Source: an uncultured Paracoccaceae bacterium (GTDB lineage Bacteria; Pseudomonadota; Alphaproteobacteria; Rhodobacterales; Rhodobacteraceae). From it: a stretch of DNA of 64,000 nt. The stretch spans positions 1-64,000 of the forward strand of contig CANMIX010000008.1 of assembly GCA_947497985.1 (NCBI GenBank). The letters run 5' to 3'. The position numbers were made by a program, and so were the translations under genes. A model generated the notes under the pieces. The model had not been told where the DNA came from and made no database searches. It saw nothing but the letters and a program-made list of their open reading frames with translations. This document shows positions 52,393 through 60,750 of this stretch, one piece after another; positions within the stretch are counted from its first letter, which is position 1, and the number at the start of each line of letters is the position of its first letter.

Positions 52393-52815
52393 ATGCGTCA
52401 CGCACGTGGTTACCGCCGCCTGAACCGTACTCATGAGCACCGTAAAGCCCTGTTTTCGAACATGGCCGGCTCGCTGATCGAGCACGAGCAAATCAAGACA
52501 ACCCTGCCCAAAGCAAAAGAACTGCGCCCGATTATCGAAAAGATGATCACTCTGGCAAAGCGTGGCGATCTGCACGCACGTCGTCAGGCCGCATCCAAGC
52601 TGAAGCAGGATCAGTATGTTGAGAAACTGTTCGACGTTCTCGGCCCCCGCTACAAAGACCGTCAGGGCGGCTATGTCCGTATCCTGAAAGCTGGCTTCCG
52701 CTATGGCGACATGGCACCGATGGCGATCATCGAATTCGTTGACCGCGACATCGACGCCAAAGGCGCAGGCGACAAAGCCCGCGTTGCTGCAGAAGAAGTT
52801 ACTGCAGACGAATAA
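52393..52815 (+). CDS. rplQ: 50S ribosomal protein L17
   Basis: L17 is a large-subunit protein near the tunnel exit. The 140-residue product has [20 protein letters not shown] and [26 protein letters not shown] (in part). The acidic C-terminal tail ends EEVTADE. It closes the alpha-type block and is followed by an intrinsic terminator. Confidence 0.97.
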   Translation: MRHARGYRRLNRTHEHRKALFSNMAGSLIEHEQIKTTLPKAKELRPIIEKMITLAKRGDLHARRQAASKLKQDQYVEKLFDVLGPRYKDRQGGYVRILKAGFRYGDMAPMAIIEFVDRDIDAKGAGDKARVAAEEVTADE

Positions 52816-52844
52816 AGACGCTGACCTTTTCTAGGTCACCTTTG

Positions 52845-52880
52845 GCCCCCGTCTGGTTCGCCCAGGCGGGGGTTTTGCTT
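52845..52880 (+). terminator. Intrinsic terminator after rplQ
   Basis: A 10-bp stem CCCCGTCTGG/CCAGGCGGGG with one wobble, then TTTTGCTTTT. It is the end of the ribosomal super-operon. Confidence 0.88.
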
Positions 52881-53005
52881 TTGGGTTCTGATGTCGCGGT
52901 TTTTGCCTCAACGAGCCATAGTTTATCCTCAATTTCAGGTCAGTTTGTTTCTGTTTTCTGAGTGATCGAAGATGTTTCTTCGATCGTGTTTAAGAGGTTG
53001 CCCCA

Positions 53006-54157
53006 ATGTCTATGGCTGAAACAGACCAATCCGCTTATTTGCAAGCCCGCGACAGCTCACCAAAGGAGTTGTTAGCCTATGCTGCTCGCAAGACCGGCCA
53101 ATCTGCCTTTAAGATCCAAAAAGAATTCATGGCAATGGCACGGCCGCCGAGCCGGTTGAACATGGTCGAATACATCCGCAACGGGCTGTACGACACGACG
53201 CGTCACAGCACCGAGGAACGCAGCCGGTTTATCTCCAACGACCTGCATTGGCCCATCACACATGCCTGCAATAACCAAGCCTGGGCTGGAACGGCCGAAG
53301 ATAAGCTGGTGGCGGCCACGCTCTTGCAGACGGGTGAGGTGACGGTGCCGGATAGTATTGCCATTCTGGGTAAAACGGCGCGTCTGTTTCCGAGGCTCGA
53401 GGTTATTCATTCCGAAGAGGCGCTACGCCGGTTGTTGGCCCAATACAAAGGCGAAAGCCTGTTTTGCAAAATCATCGATGGGATGGTCAGTTTCGGTGCT
53501 TTTCGAATTGATGGTTGGGACGACGGTCATGTCACTTGCGTCGGCCATCCACCCATGAGTTATGCTGAATTCCTGTCCGAATTTGTAGCTGACAACGCAT
53601 ATGTCGTTCAGCGCCGTTTGGGCAATCACGGTGATCTTGCTCCTTACACGTCAGCGCTGGCGACGGTGCGGATGGTCAATATGGTCCGAGCGGATGACGT
53701 GTTCTGTCCAATGGCGGTGATTAAGTTGCCGCAGGGCGACAATATCGCGGACGCATTTTGGCGCCCAGGCAACCTGGCCTGCGATATAGATCCAGAGACA
53801 GGCCGCGTCCAAACCGTAGCCCTGCGTGGGGTCGAAACAGAATTCCTGAAAGACCACCCCAGCGTCGAGGGTTTGATGGGGCTGCAACTTCCGTTCTGGT
53901 CCGAGCTGCGGGCATTGAACGAACGCGCCGCACGGATCTTTGCGCCGATCCGCTATCAAAGCACGGATATCGCGATCACGCCTGACGGACCAGTGGTGGT
54001 TGAGCTGAATTACGGCGGAGGTTTTGATTTACCCCAGTACGCCAGCGGCCGAGGTATGATGACCCCTGAGGTTTGTGCGTTTTTCCAAAGCTGTGGCGTG
54101 GATCTGAAGAACCAGTGTGGCAAGCCGCAAAAGAAAAAACGGTTTGGTCTGTTCTGA
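53006..54157 (+). CDS. Sugar-transfer-associated ATP-grasp protein
   Basis: A 383-residue cytoplasmic protein of the sugar-transfer-associated ATP-grasp family (PF14397). Family-like features are the nucleotide-binding Lys-containing SLFCKIIDGMVSFGAFRID segment, VVQRRLGNHGDLAPY, STDIAITPDGPVVVELNYGG with the metal-binding E/N, and GFDLPQYASGRGMM. Such proteins are often encoded with glycosyltransferases and exopolysaccharide genes and are thought to ligate amino acids or other groups to sugars. Here it lies just after rplQ, 9 kb from the EPS island, so it may contribute another polymer modification. This is inference. It is monocistronic, with a hairpin at 54178-54212 after the stop. Confidence 0.8.
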   Translation: MSMAETDQSAYLQARDSSPKELLAYAARKTGQSAFKIQKEFMAMARPPSRLNMVEYIRNGLYDTTRHSTEERSRFISNDLHWPITHACNNQAWAGTAEDKLVAATLLQTGEVTVPDSIAILGKTARLFPRLEVIHSEEALRRLLAQYKGESLFCKIIDGMVSFGAFRIDGWDDGHVTCVGHPPMSYAEFLSEFVADNAYVVQRRLGNHGDLAPYTSALATVRMVNMVRADDVFCPMAVIKLPQGDNIADAFWRPGNLACDIDPETGRVQTVALRGVETEFLKDHPSVEGLMGLQLPFWSELRALNERAARIFAPIRYQSTDIAITPDGPVVVELNYGGGFDLPQYASGRGMMTPEVCAFFQSCGVDLKNQCGKPQKKKRFGLF

Positions 54158-54177
54158 CCAAGCCATATTTGTGCATC

Positions 54178-54212
54178 TTATGTCCCCGCTCGGTTCGCCT
54201 AGGCGGGGACAT
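54178..54212 (+). terminator. Hairpin after the ATP-grasp gene
   Basis: ATGTCCCCGC and GCGGGGACAT form a near-perfect stem with a 12-base loop. CTCGTTTCT follows, so the T-tract is weak. Confidence 0.55.
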
Positions 54213-54365
54213 CTCGTTTCTAGGGGTGCTGAATTAAAGAGCAACCTGGGGCGGGGCAAACATTCTTGCGTGAATATCAGACATTGCCACTTGAGGCTTA
54301 CAGGTTCGCTCGGTATATAAATATCAGCAATGCTGACCTAATTGTCCTCCTCCAAAGGATCAGCC

Positions 54366-54989
54366 ATGACCGCGCAACGTGGAATTTTTGACGTACAGGG
54401 GCTTACGATTGGCACCATCCTCTGTTCGCTTGGGATCTTGTTTCTGAAATCGGCCGGATTGGTCACAGGGCAGGCCGCGGGTCTTGCCCTGTTGTTGTCC
54501 TACGTCCTGCCATGGGATTTTGGCGTAACCTTCTTTGCCGTCAGCGCGCCGTTTCTGGTGTTGGCATGGCGGCGGCGCGGGCGGGTGTTTACCTTGCGCA
54601 CGTTGATCGTAGTCATCGGCATTTCTCTCGCAGTGGAGGCCTTGGGACGCGTGGTGCTGATTGCTGACCCCGGACGCCCCTTGGCAGCCCTTTTGGGGGG
54701 GATTTTGATCGGCATCGGCGTGCTTTCGGTTTTTCGCCACAATGCATCGGCTGGCGGCTTGTCGATCCTGTCGTTGGTGGTTGAGGAAAAGACCGGGATC
54801 AAAGCGGGCTGGGTGCAATTGGGAGTCGATGCGTTGATTTTTCTGTCGGCTTGTTTTGTCTTGGCGCCGGGGCAGGTGTTTTACTCATTCATCGCGGCCG
54901 CGCTGATGAACCTGATCATTATCTGGAATTTCGACATCCGGCAGGCCCGCAGTGGCGGGCCCTTGGTGGAAGATAACGCCGGTTCCTGA
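54366..54989 (+). CDS. YitT family membrane protein 1
   Basis: A 207-residue integral membrane protein of the YitT/DUF161 type. It has about five hydrophobic segments: DVQGLTIGTILCSLGILFLK, SAGLVTGQAAGLALLLSYVL, FFAVSAPFLVLAW, LLGGILIGIGVLSVF and VDALIFLSACFVL. A loop has the SVFRHNASAGGLSILSLVVE signature. Function is unknown, with transport suspected. The ATG at 54366 follows AAAGGA. A close paralogue follows 131 bases downstream. Confidence 0.8.
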   Translation: MTAQRGIFDVQGLTIGTILCSLGILFLKSAGLVTGQAAGLALLLSYVLPWDFGVTFFAVSAPFLVLAWRRRGRVFTLRTLIVVIGISLAVEALGRVVLIADPGRPLAALLGGILIGIGVLSVFRHNASAGGLSILSLVVEEKTGIKAGWVQLGVDALIFLSACFVLAPGQVFYSFIAAALMNLIIIWNFDIRQARSGGPLVEDNAGS

Positions 54990-55120
54990 GGCGCACCGGG
55001 CGGAAATCTGCGGTATAGTTGATGCAAATCCCCGGGCAAGGTTGACAAGTCAACACTTTGGAGAGAGCTAGGGCTTACTCCTATTCCCACCGACTCTTCT
55101 GTACGTACATGAGGAAAATC

Positions 55121-55723
55121 ATGCGTTCTCCGATCTCGTTTTTTGATGTCCAAGGCATCGCCTTTGGTGTGTTGATGTGCTCCCTGGCTATGCTGTTCCT
55201 CAAATCTGCGGGGCTTGTGACCGGGCAATTGGCTGGTCTGGCGCTGTTGCTGTCCTATGTGGTGGATTTGAATTTCGGTGCGCTGTTTTTCTTGGTCAGC
55301 TTGCCCTTCTTTGTTCTGGCTTGGTTCAAACGTGGGCCGGATTTCACCCTGCGGACCATCGCTGCGGTGGTGGGAATTTCCTTGTTGGCCCCGCAACTGG
55401 CGAGGTTCATCACCTTTGACAGTCTGGAACCGATGATCGCCGCCGCCATTGGTGGTGCCTGCGGCAGTATCGGTGTGATTGCCCTGTTTCGGCACAAGGC
55501 TTCGGCCGGAGGCGGAACCATTCTGGCGCTGGTGGTCGAGCAAAAAACCGGGTTCAAGGCCGGTTGGTTTCAGCTCTGTGTGGATGCGGCAATTTTCCTA
55601 GGCGCGGCCTTCGTTTTGCCGTGGAACTTGCTGCTGGTGTCCTTCCTAGGGGCGGCGGTGACCAATATGCTGATTGCGTGGAATTTCGACATCAGCCAAA
55701 CCCGGAGCAAATCACCGGCCTAA
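55121..55723 (+). CDS. YitT family membrane protein 2
   Basis: A 200-residue paralogue of the preceding gene with the same order of membrane segments (DVQGIAFGVLMCSLAMLFLK, SAGLVTGQLAGLALLLSYVV) and the same loop, ALFRHKASAGGGTILALVVE. The shared EKTG/EQKTG, GWxQL and IWNFDI/AWNFDI motifs point to a local tandem duplication. ATG 55121 has GAGGA six bases upstream. Confidence 0.8.
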   Translation: MRSPISFFDVQGIAFGVLMCSLAMLFLKSAGLVTGQLAGLALLLSYVVDLNFGALFFLVSLPFFVLAWFKRGPDFTLRTIAAVVGISLLAPQLARFITFDSLEPMIAAAIGGACGSIGVIALFRHKASAGGGTILALVVEQKTGFKAGWFQLCVDAAIFLGAAFVLPWNLLLVSFLGAAVTNMLIAWNFDISQTRSKSPA

Positions 55724-55791
55724 GCGGACGTTGATTTTAAAGGAAAAATTTCCTGTCGACAGATCCGCGAATCTCGGCTAGCGTCACGGTC

Positions 55792-55869
55792 ATGATACAG
55801 ACCTTCGCCACCTCCTGGTATTTTTATTATCCGCGCCACATGGCGGTCGGAGGATCTGTCGCGTTCTAA
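55792..55869 (+). CDS. Leader peptide rich in aromatic residues (attenuator of the DAHP synthase gene)
   Basis: A 25-codon open frame from ATG 55792 to TAA 55867. Residues 9-13 are Trp-Tyr-Phe-Tyr-Tyr, with further Phe at 5 and 25, far more aromatic codons than expected by chance. It lies immediately before a DAHP synthase, the first enzyme of aromatic amino-acid synthesis, and a transcription terminator follows 30 bases after the stop. The model is that ribosomes stall at these codons when any charged aromatic tRNA is scarce and allow read-through. The ribosome binding site (TCACGG) is weak. Confidence 0.8.
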   Translation: MIQTFATSWYFYYPRHMAVGGSVAF

Positions 55870-55931
55870 AAACTTGAGAGAGAACGCAACATCCACACCA
55901 AACCGCCTCGCACCCGCAGGCGGTTTTTTTA
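55842..55931 (+). promoter_or_regulatory. Attenuator with terminator and antiterminator
   Basis: The terminator is AAACCGCCT/AGGCGGTTT (55900-55926) followed by TTTTT. A middle hairpin GCGTTCT/AGAACGC is at 55861-55887. GGCGGT at 55842-55847, about a dozen bases past the aromatic codons, can pair with ACCGCC at 55902-55907, the 5' arm of the terminator. That gives the mutually exclusive states expected of ribosome-mediated attenuation. Confidence 0.75.
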
Positions 55932-55985
55932 TTTTCCGCCCCAAGGTCCCCGAGGCTCCGCACACAAAGACAAGGACGCCCCGAC

Positions 55986-57068
55986 ATGACACACCAAACC
56001 CAGGATCTGCGGATCACCAAGATGAAAGAACTGGCCTCCCCACAAGAGTTGGCAGAGGCTATTCCCGCCACACAGCCCGCGCTGACGACTGTGGTCGACA
56101 GCCGCCGTGCAATCCAGAACGTGCTGCATGGGCGCGACGACCGTCTGGTGGTTGTAGTTGGGCCCTGTTCCATCCACGATGTGCCGGCCGCGATGGAATA
56201 CGCTCGTCGCCTGGCACCGATGCGGGCCGAATTGGGCGACGCGCTTGAGATCGTGATGCGGGTTTACTTTGAAAAACCGCGCACCATTGGCGGTTGGAAA
56301 GGCATGATCAATGACCCCGGAATGGACGAAAGCTTCCGTATCAATCTGGGTCTGCACCGCGCACGTCAATTGTGTCAGGATATCAATGCTTTGGGTCTGC
56401 CGGTCGGCACTGAATTCCTGGATGCGCATGTACCACAATACATCGCCGATCTGATCGCATGGGCCGCGATTGGTGCACGGACCACCGAAAGCCAGATCCA
56501 CCGCGAGATGGCGTCGGGCCTGTCCTGCCCGGTAGGCTTCAAGAACGGCACCCGTGGCAACGTGCAGATCGCGATTGATGCGGTACGTTCGGCGGCGCGC
56601 CCGCATCATTTCATGGCGCTTGCGCCCTCTGGTCGGGCAGCGATTGGCGGCACCGCCGGCAACCCCGACTGCCATGTGATCCTGCGGGGCGGCGGCGGCA
56701 CCAATTTCGACGCGGATTCCGTGGATGCGACCTGCCGTCGGGCCGAAAAGGACGGTATTCGCGGTCATGTGATGATCGATGCAAGTCACGCGAATTCCAG
56801 CAAAGATCCCGAGAAACAGCCCGAGGTTCTGGCAGATGTGCGCGGCCAGATCGCCGTGGGCGACAGCCGCATCACGGGAGTGATGATCGAAAGCCATCTG
56901 GTTGCCGGCCGGCAGGATCTGCCCAAGGATGGTGATCTGAAAAAGCTGACCTATGGCCAGTCGATCACCGATGGCTGCATCGGCTGGGAAGACACCGAGG
57001 TTGAGCTGAAGAAGCTGGCCGAAGCCGTCCGCGCCCGCCGCGTCGCGCTGTCCCGTCTGGCGGGATAA
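55986..57068 (+). CDS. 3-deoxy-7-phosphoheptulonate synthase (class I DAHP synthase)
   Basis: Condenses phosphoenolpyruvate with erythrose-4-phosphate in the first step of the shikimate pathway, in the cytoplasm. The 360-residue length and motifs are those of the AroF/AroG/AroH (class I alpha) type: VGPCSIHDVPAAMEYA, VYFEKPRTIGGWKGMINDP, GARTTESQIHREMASGL, GFKNGTRGN and VMIDASHANSSKDPEKQ. Regulation is probably by attenuation through the aromatic leader peptide upstream and by allosteric feedback; which amino acid inhibits it cannot be read from the sequence. It is monocistronic, with a terminator at 57107-57136. Confidence 0.95.
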   Translation: MTHQTQDLRITKMKELASPQELAEAIPATQPALTTVVDSRRAIQNVLHGRDDRLVVVVGPCSIHDVPAAMEYARRLAPMRAELGDALEIVMRVYFEKPRTIGGWKGMINDPGMDESFRINLGLHRARQLCQDINALGLPVGTEFLDAHVPQYIADLIAWAAIGARTTESQIHREMASGLSCPVGFKNGTRGNVQIAIDAVRSAARPHHFMALAPSGRAAIGGTAGNPDCHVILRGGGGTNFDADSVDATCRRAEKDGIRGHVMIDASHANSSKDPEKQPEVLADVRGQIAVGDSRITGVMIESHLVAGRQDLPKDGDLKKLTYGQSITDGCIGWEDTEVELKKLAEAVRARRVALSRLAG

Positions 57069-57106
57069 GGCGCGGGCTAAGACATAAGGTTTTCCCTCCC
57101 CAACTG

Positions 57107-57136
57107 GGCGCGCTGTCACCGTAGCGCGCTTTTTTA
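57107..57136 (+). terminator. Intrinsic terminator after the DAHP synthase gene
   Basis: A perfect 7-bp stem GCGCGCT/AGCGCGC with an 8-base loop and TTTTTT. Confidence 0.88.
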
Positions 57137-57223
57137 TTATTGCTCACTAATAGTTTATCTAAATCACAGCGGCGACGCAGATATGTATGAGGGGTTTGAT
57201 TTAAGTATTTGAAAGGGCCAGAT

Positions 57224-57763
57224 ATGGCATCAGGAAGTTCAATTGTCGCGGCGCAAATGGAGCCGCAAAAGTTAGGCGTTTATTTCGGCGGAAAGGTCTT
57301 GCCACCAAAGAAAGATGCCCCTGAAGGGGGGGCATGGGTCGCAAAACATGAAATGACCGGGTGGAGTGTCATCATGACGCAAGACACGTCGTTCGCGGAC
57401 CGGTTCATCAAAGACTACGCAGAAGATTTTGATGGTCTATTCCTCGCCTCGACGGTGCTTAATGACACCAACGAAAGCTGGCTGGCTAGCTATGACGAAG
57501 GGGAATGTACTTGGTCGGTCGCCCATGATGGCTCATCAGGGGACAAATACCACCTAGAGATCGACGGCAATCCGCCCAGTCTTTTGGATGCAATCGAAGG
57601 AGAATATCGCGCGCTTTTGGACGAGCAGGACGATGGTGATCCGATTGACTGGGGGCAGGAAATCCCTGACGCTTTGTTGGAATCACTTATTGGGATGAGC
57701 CATGATGTGGCACTTGGTGAACCTGAAGTTCTGGCCTATTTCGAGCTAAGGCGCACGAAGTAA
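57224..57763 (+). CDS. Hypothetical protein
   Basis: A 179-residue acidic soluble protein that I do not recognise. It has no signal peptide or membrane helix. Features are a VYFGGKVLPPKKDAP-like start, a segment WSVIMTQDTSFADRFIKDYAEDF, and an acidic helical C-terminus (LLDEQDDGDPIDWGQEIPDALL). The ATG at 57224 has AAAGGG upstream; an in-frame TTG lies five codons before. It lies between the DAHP synthase terminator and a Do-type protease gene. Confidence 0.6.
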   Translation: MASGSSIVAAQMEPQKLGVYFGGKVLPPKKDAPEGGAWVAKHEMTGWSVIMTQDTSFADRFIKDYAEDFDGLFLASTVLNDTNESWLASYDEGECTWSVAHDGSSGDKYHLEIDGNPPSLLDAIEGEYRALLDEQDDGDPIDWGQEIPDALLESLIGMSHDVALGEPEVLAYFELRRTK

Positions 57764-57870
57764 CTGGTTGATCTGGACGGCGATGAACTGGAGCTGCCGG
57801 ACCGGTCCGAAGGCTTGAACATCCTTGATTTGATGAGCATATTCTCCAATAGGCGACTTGGGGAGTTTCA

Positions 57871-59265
57871 ATGTTTCGTAACTATTTGACGGCACTCGCA
57901 ATTGTTGTGCTGGCTGGCGTGCCTGTTCAGGCACAGACGCGGGTGCCGGCCTCGCAGGCTGAGATCGCATTGGGCTTTGCGCCCTTGGTCAAGGAAGCCG
58001 CGCCGGCGGTGGTGAATATCTATGCCAAGATCATCACCCAGACGCAGGCACGGTCGCCGTTTATGAATGATCCCTTCTTTGATGATCTGTTCCGGGGATT
58101 TGGCCAGCAAAGCCGCCCACGGGTGCAGAACTCGCTTGGGTCCGGCGTGATCCTGTCGGCGGATGGGCTTGTGGTGTCGAATTACCATGTGGTGGGTACC
58201 GCGTCGGAGATCCGGGTGGTGACGACCGACCGGCGCGAGTTCAACGCGCGGGTTGTACTGGCGGATGAGGCGTCGGATTTGGCGATCCTGCAGCTGGATG
58301 ATGCCGAGGACCTGCCATTCCTGTCCTTGCGCGACAGCGACCGGGTTGAGGTGGGCGAGCTGGCGCTGGCCATCGGCAATCCCTTTGGTGTGGGGCAAAC
58401 GGTGAGTTCTGGCATTATCTCGGGCCTTGCGCGGTCGGGAACGGCCACGGGTGCAGGGCGGGGTTATTACATTCAGACCGATGCGCCGATTAACCCCGGC
58501 AATTCCGGCGGTGCGCTGATTGATGTGAACGGCGATCTGATCGGGATCAACACGCGTATCCTCAGCCGCTCGGGCGGGTCGAACGGCATCGGTTTTGCCA
58601 TTCCGGCCAATCTGGTGCGCGAATTTGTGCGGCAGGCGCAGGAAGGGTCGGAAGCGTTTCAGCGCCCCTGGGCCGGTATGAGCGGTCAGCCGATGGATGC
58701 GGATCTGGCGGAAAGCCTTGGGCTGGGGCTGGTGGAAGGCATGATGATTTCAGACCTACACCCGCAAAGCCCGTTTTTGCGCGCAGGCTTTCAAGTGGGC
58801 GATGTGGTGACACAGGTGGATGGCGAGCCGGTGAACTCTCCCCCTGAAATGGTGTTTCGCATGACTGTTGCTGGTCTTGGACAAACGGCGATATTCACCC
58901 GCGTGCGCGACGGGGTGGCCGAAGAGGTCGAGGTTGCGCTGCTTCCCGCCCCCAATGATCCCCCGGCCGAGGCATTGGTGCTGGGGGACCGCTCTGTCTT
59001 TCCCGGGTTAGAGATTGCGCGAATTAATCCGGCCGTTGTCAGCGGCATGGGCTTGCCCTTTTCGGCGACAGGTGTGGTGGTGACAGCACCGGGTCCTTAT
59101 GCGGCGCGCGCGGGCATTCAGGTCGGCGACATTCTGGTGCAGGTCAACGGAAATGGGATTGAACGCCCCAAGGACGTGGACCGGGCGCTGCGGGAAAAGA
59201 CCCGTTGGATGCAGGTTGAGCTGATGCGCCGTGGACAACGGGTTGTGCTTCGCTTCCGACTCTGA
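57871..59265 (+). CDS. Do/HtrA-family periplasmic serine protease
   Basis: A 464-residue DegP/DegQ-type protease that degrades or refolds damaged periplasmic proteins. A signal peptide (YLTALAIVVLAGVPVQAQ) is followed by a trypsin-like domain with the triad His106 (VVSNYHVVG), Asp136 (EASDLAIL) and Ser212 (NPGNSGGAL). Two PDZ domains follow (about 265-355 and 370-460). A short LA loop region contains FMNDPFFDDLFRGF. The preceding gene is 107 bases away, and rarA follows after 16 bases, so the two are probably cotranscribed. Confidence 0.93.
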   Translation: MFRNYLTALAIVVLAGVPVQAQTRVPASQAEIALGFAPLVKEAAPAVVNIYAKIITQTQARSPFMNDPFFDDLFRGFGQQSRPRVQNSLGSGVILSADGLVVSNYHVVGTASEIRVVTTDRREFNARVVLADEASDLAILQLDDAEDLPFLSLRDSDRVEVGELALAIGNPFGVGQTVSSGIISGLARSGTATGAGRGYYIQTDAPINPGNSGGALIDVNGDLIGINTRILSRSGGSNGIGFAIPANLVREFVRQAQEGSEAFQRPWAGMSGQPMDADLAESLGLGLVEGMMISDLHPQSPFLRAGFQVGDVVTQVDGEPVNSPPEMVFRMTVAGLGQTAIFTRVRDGVAEEVEVALLPAPNDPPAEALVLGDRSVFPGLEIARINPAVVSGMGLPFSATGVVVTAPGPYAARAGIQVGDILVQVNGNGIERPKDVDRALREKTRWMQVELMRRGQRVVLRFRL

Positions 59266-59281
59266 TCCATGATGGTGCGCA

Positions 59282-60610
59282 ATGGCAGACCTGTTTGACA
59301 GCCCACCCCCCGAAGGGATCCCTGAACGCGACCGCCCCGAGCCGCCGCGCCCATTGGCAGACCGTCTGCGTCCGCAAACCCTGGGCGAAGTGATCGGGCA
59401 GGAGCAGGTTTTGGGGGCTGAGGCACCTTTGGGTGTGATGCTGACCTCTGGGTCGCTCTCGTCGCTGATCTTCTGGGGGCCGCCCGGCGTGGGCAAGACC
59501 ACCATTGCGCGGCTTTTGGCGGCGGAGACGGATCTGCATTTTGTCCAGATTTCGGCCATTTTCACCGGTGTGCCTGATCTGCGCAAAGTCTTTGAAGCGG
59601 CCAAGATCCGCCGCCAGAACGGGCAGGGCACGCTGTTGTTCGTGGATGAGATCCACAGGTTCAACAAGGCCCAGCAGGACGGGTTTCTACCCCATATGGA
59701 AGATGGCACCATCCTGCTGGTTGGGGCCACAACCGAGAACCCGAGTTTTGAGCTGAACGCGGCGGTTCTGTCGCGCGCGCAGGTTTTGGTGTTGGAACGC
59801 CTGAGCGAGGGCGATCTGGAACGGCTGTGCCAGCGCGCCGAAGAAGAACTGGGCCGCGCCCTGCCGCTGACGACGGATGCGCGCGATGCGCTGTTGGAAA
59901 TGGCCGATGGCGATGGGCGCGCGCTTCTGAACTTGATCGAGCAAATCTCAGCCTGGCGCACTGCGGCCGATCTGGACCGTGAGGCCTTGGCCAGCCGGTT
60001 GATGAAGCGGGCCGCGAAATACGACAAATCTGGGGATGAGCATTATAATCTGATCTCTGCCCTGCATAAGTCGGTGCGAGGCTCGGACCCGGATGCAGCG
60101 CTTTATTGGTTTGCGCGGATGCTGGAGGGGGGCGAAGACCCACGCTATCTGGCGCGGCGCTTGACCCGGATGGCGGTAGAAGACATCGCACTGGCCGACC
60201 CGCAGGCCCAAGCCGTCTGTCTGCAATCCTGGGAAACCTATGAGCGTTTGGGCAGTCCCGAAGGGGAGCTGGCGTTAGCGCAGGCAGTGGTCTATCTGGC
60301 GCTCGCACCCAAAACCAATGCCCATTACATGGCCTATAAGGCGGCAAGACGTCTGGCCAAACAGAGCGGCAGCGCGCCGCCGCCGAAACATATCCTGAAT
60401 GCGCCGACCAGGCTGATGGAAGAGCAGGGATATGGTGCGGGCTATGACTATGATCATAATGCAGAAGACGGGTTTTCGGGTCAGAATTACTTTCCCGATG
60501 GGATGGAGCGCCCGAAGCTGTATCAACCCGTTGAACGCGGCTTTGAGCGGGATTTGAAAAAGCGGTTGGAGTATTTCGAACGTCTGCGCGCGCAGCGCAA
60601 TGAGGGTTAA
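59282..60610 (+). CDS. rarA: Replication-associated recombination protein A
   Basis: A 442-residue AAA+ ATPase (RarA/MgsA) related to clamp loaders, acting at stalled replication forks. Motifs are RPLADRLRPQTLGEVIGQEQ, Walker A GPPGVGKTT, Walker B VDEIHRFNKAQQD and sensor 1 GATTENPSFEL. The C-terminal MgsA domain has YHLISALHKS-like YNLISALHKSVRGSDPDAAL and ARRLTRMAVEDIALADP. It lies directly downstream of the Do protease. Confidence 0.95.
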   Translation: MADLFDSPPPEGIPERDRPEPPRPLADRLRPQTLGEVIGQEQVLGAEAPLGVMLTSGSLSSLIFWGPPGVGKTTIARLLAAETDLHFVQISAIFTGVPDLRKVFEAAKIRRQNGQGTLLFVDEIHRFNKAQQDGFLPHMEDGTILLVGATTENPSFELNAAVLSRAQVLVLERLSEGDLERLCQRAEEELGRALPLTTDARDALLEMADGDGRALLNLIEQISAWRTAADLDREALASRLMKRAAKYDKSGDEHYNLISALHKSVRGSDPDAALYWFARMLEGGEDPRYLARRLTRMAVEDIALADPQAQAVCLQSWETYERLGSPEGELALAQAVVYLALAPKTNAHYMAYKAARRLAKQSGSAPPPKHILNAPTRLMEEQGYGAGYDYDHNAEDGFSGQNYFPDGMERPKLYQPVERGFERDLKKRLEYFERLRAQRNEG

Positions 60611-60612
60611 AA

Positions 60613-60627
60613 CGCCCCTTTGGGGCG
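60613..60627. repeat. Hairpin after rarA
   Basis: CGCCCC and GGGGCG flank TTT, just after the rarA stop, with no T-tract. Probably a transcript-stabilising or weak terminator hairpin. Confidence 0.45.
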
Positions 60628-60750
60628 CAGCCTCCGGCGGAAGTATTTAGAAAAAGGTGAAAGAACGCCGCCATGGCTGGGCTGTAATGTGTGTGGTGCA
60701 GGGCAGGCAAAACTTGACAACTGGGCCTGCCTGCGCGACTGACCGGCCTT

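Noticed and set aside
50908-52575. Long open frame of 555 codons on the minus strand
   Set aside because: It lies opposite rpsK, rpoA and rplQ, which are conserved and complete. The translated sequence has no family features and reflects the biased codons of the real genes.
60628-60750. Fluoride riboswitch upstream of crcB
   Set aside because: The inverted repeat there does not show the conserved fluoride riboswitch pseudoknot pattern, and crcB appears to belong to an operon with the following genes.
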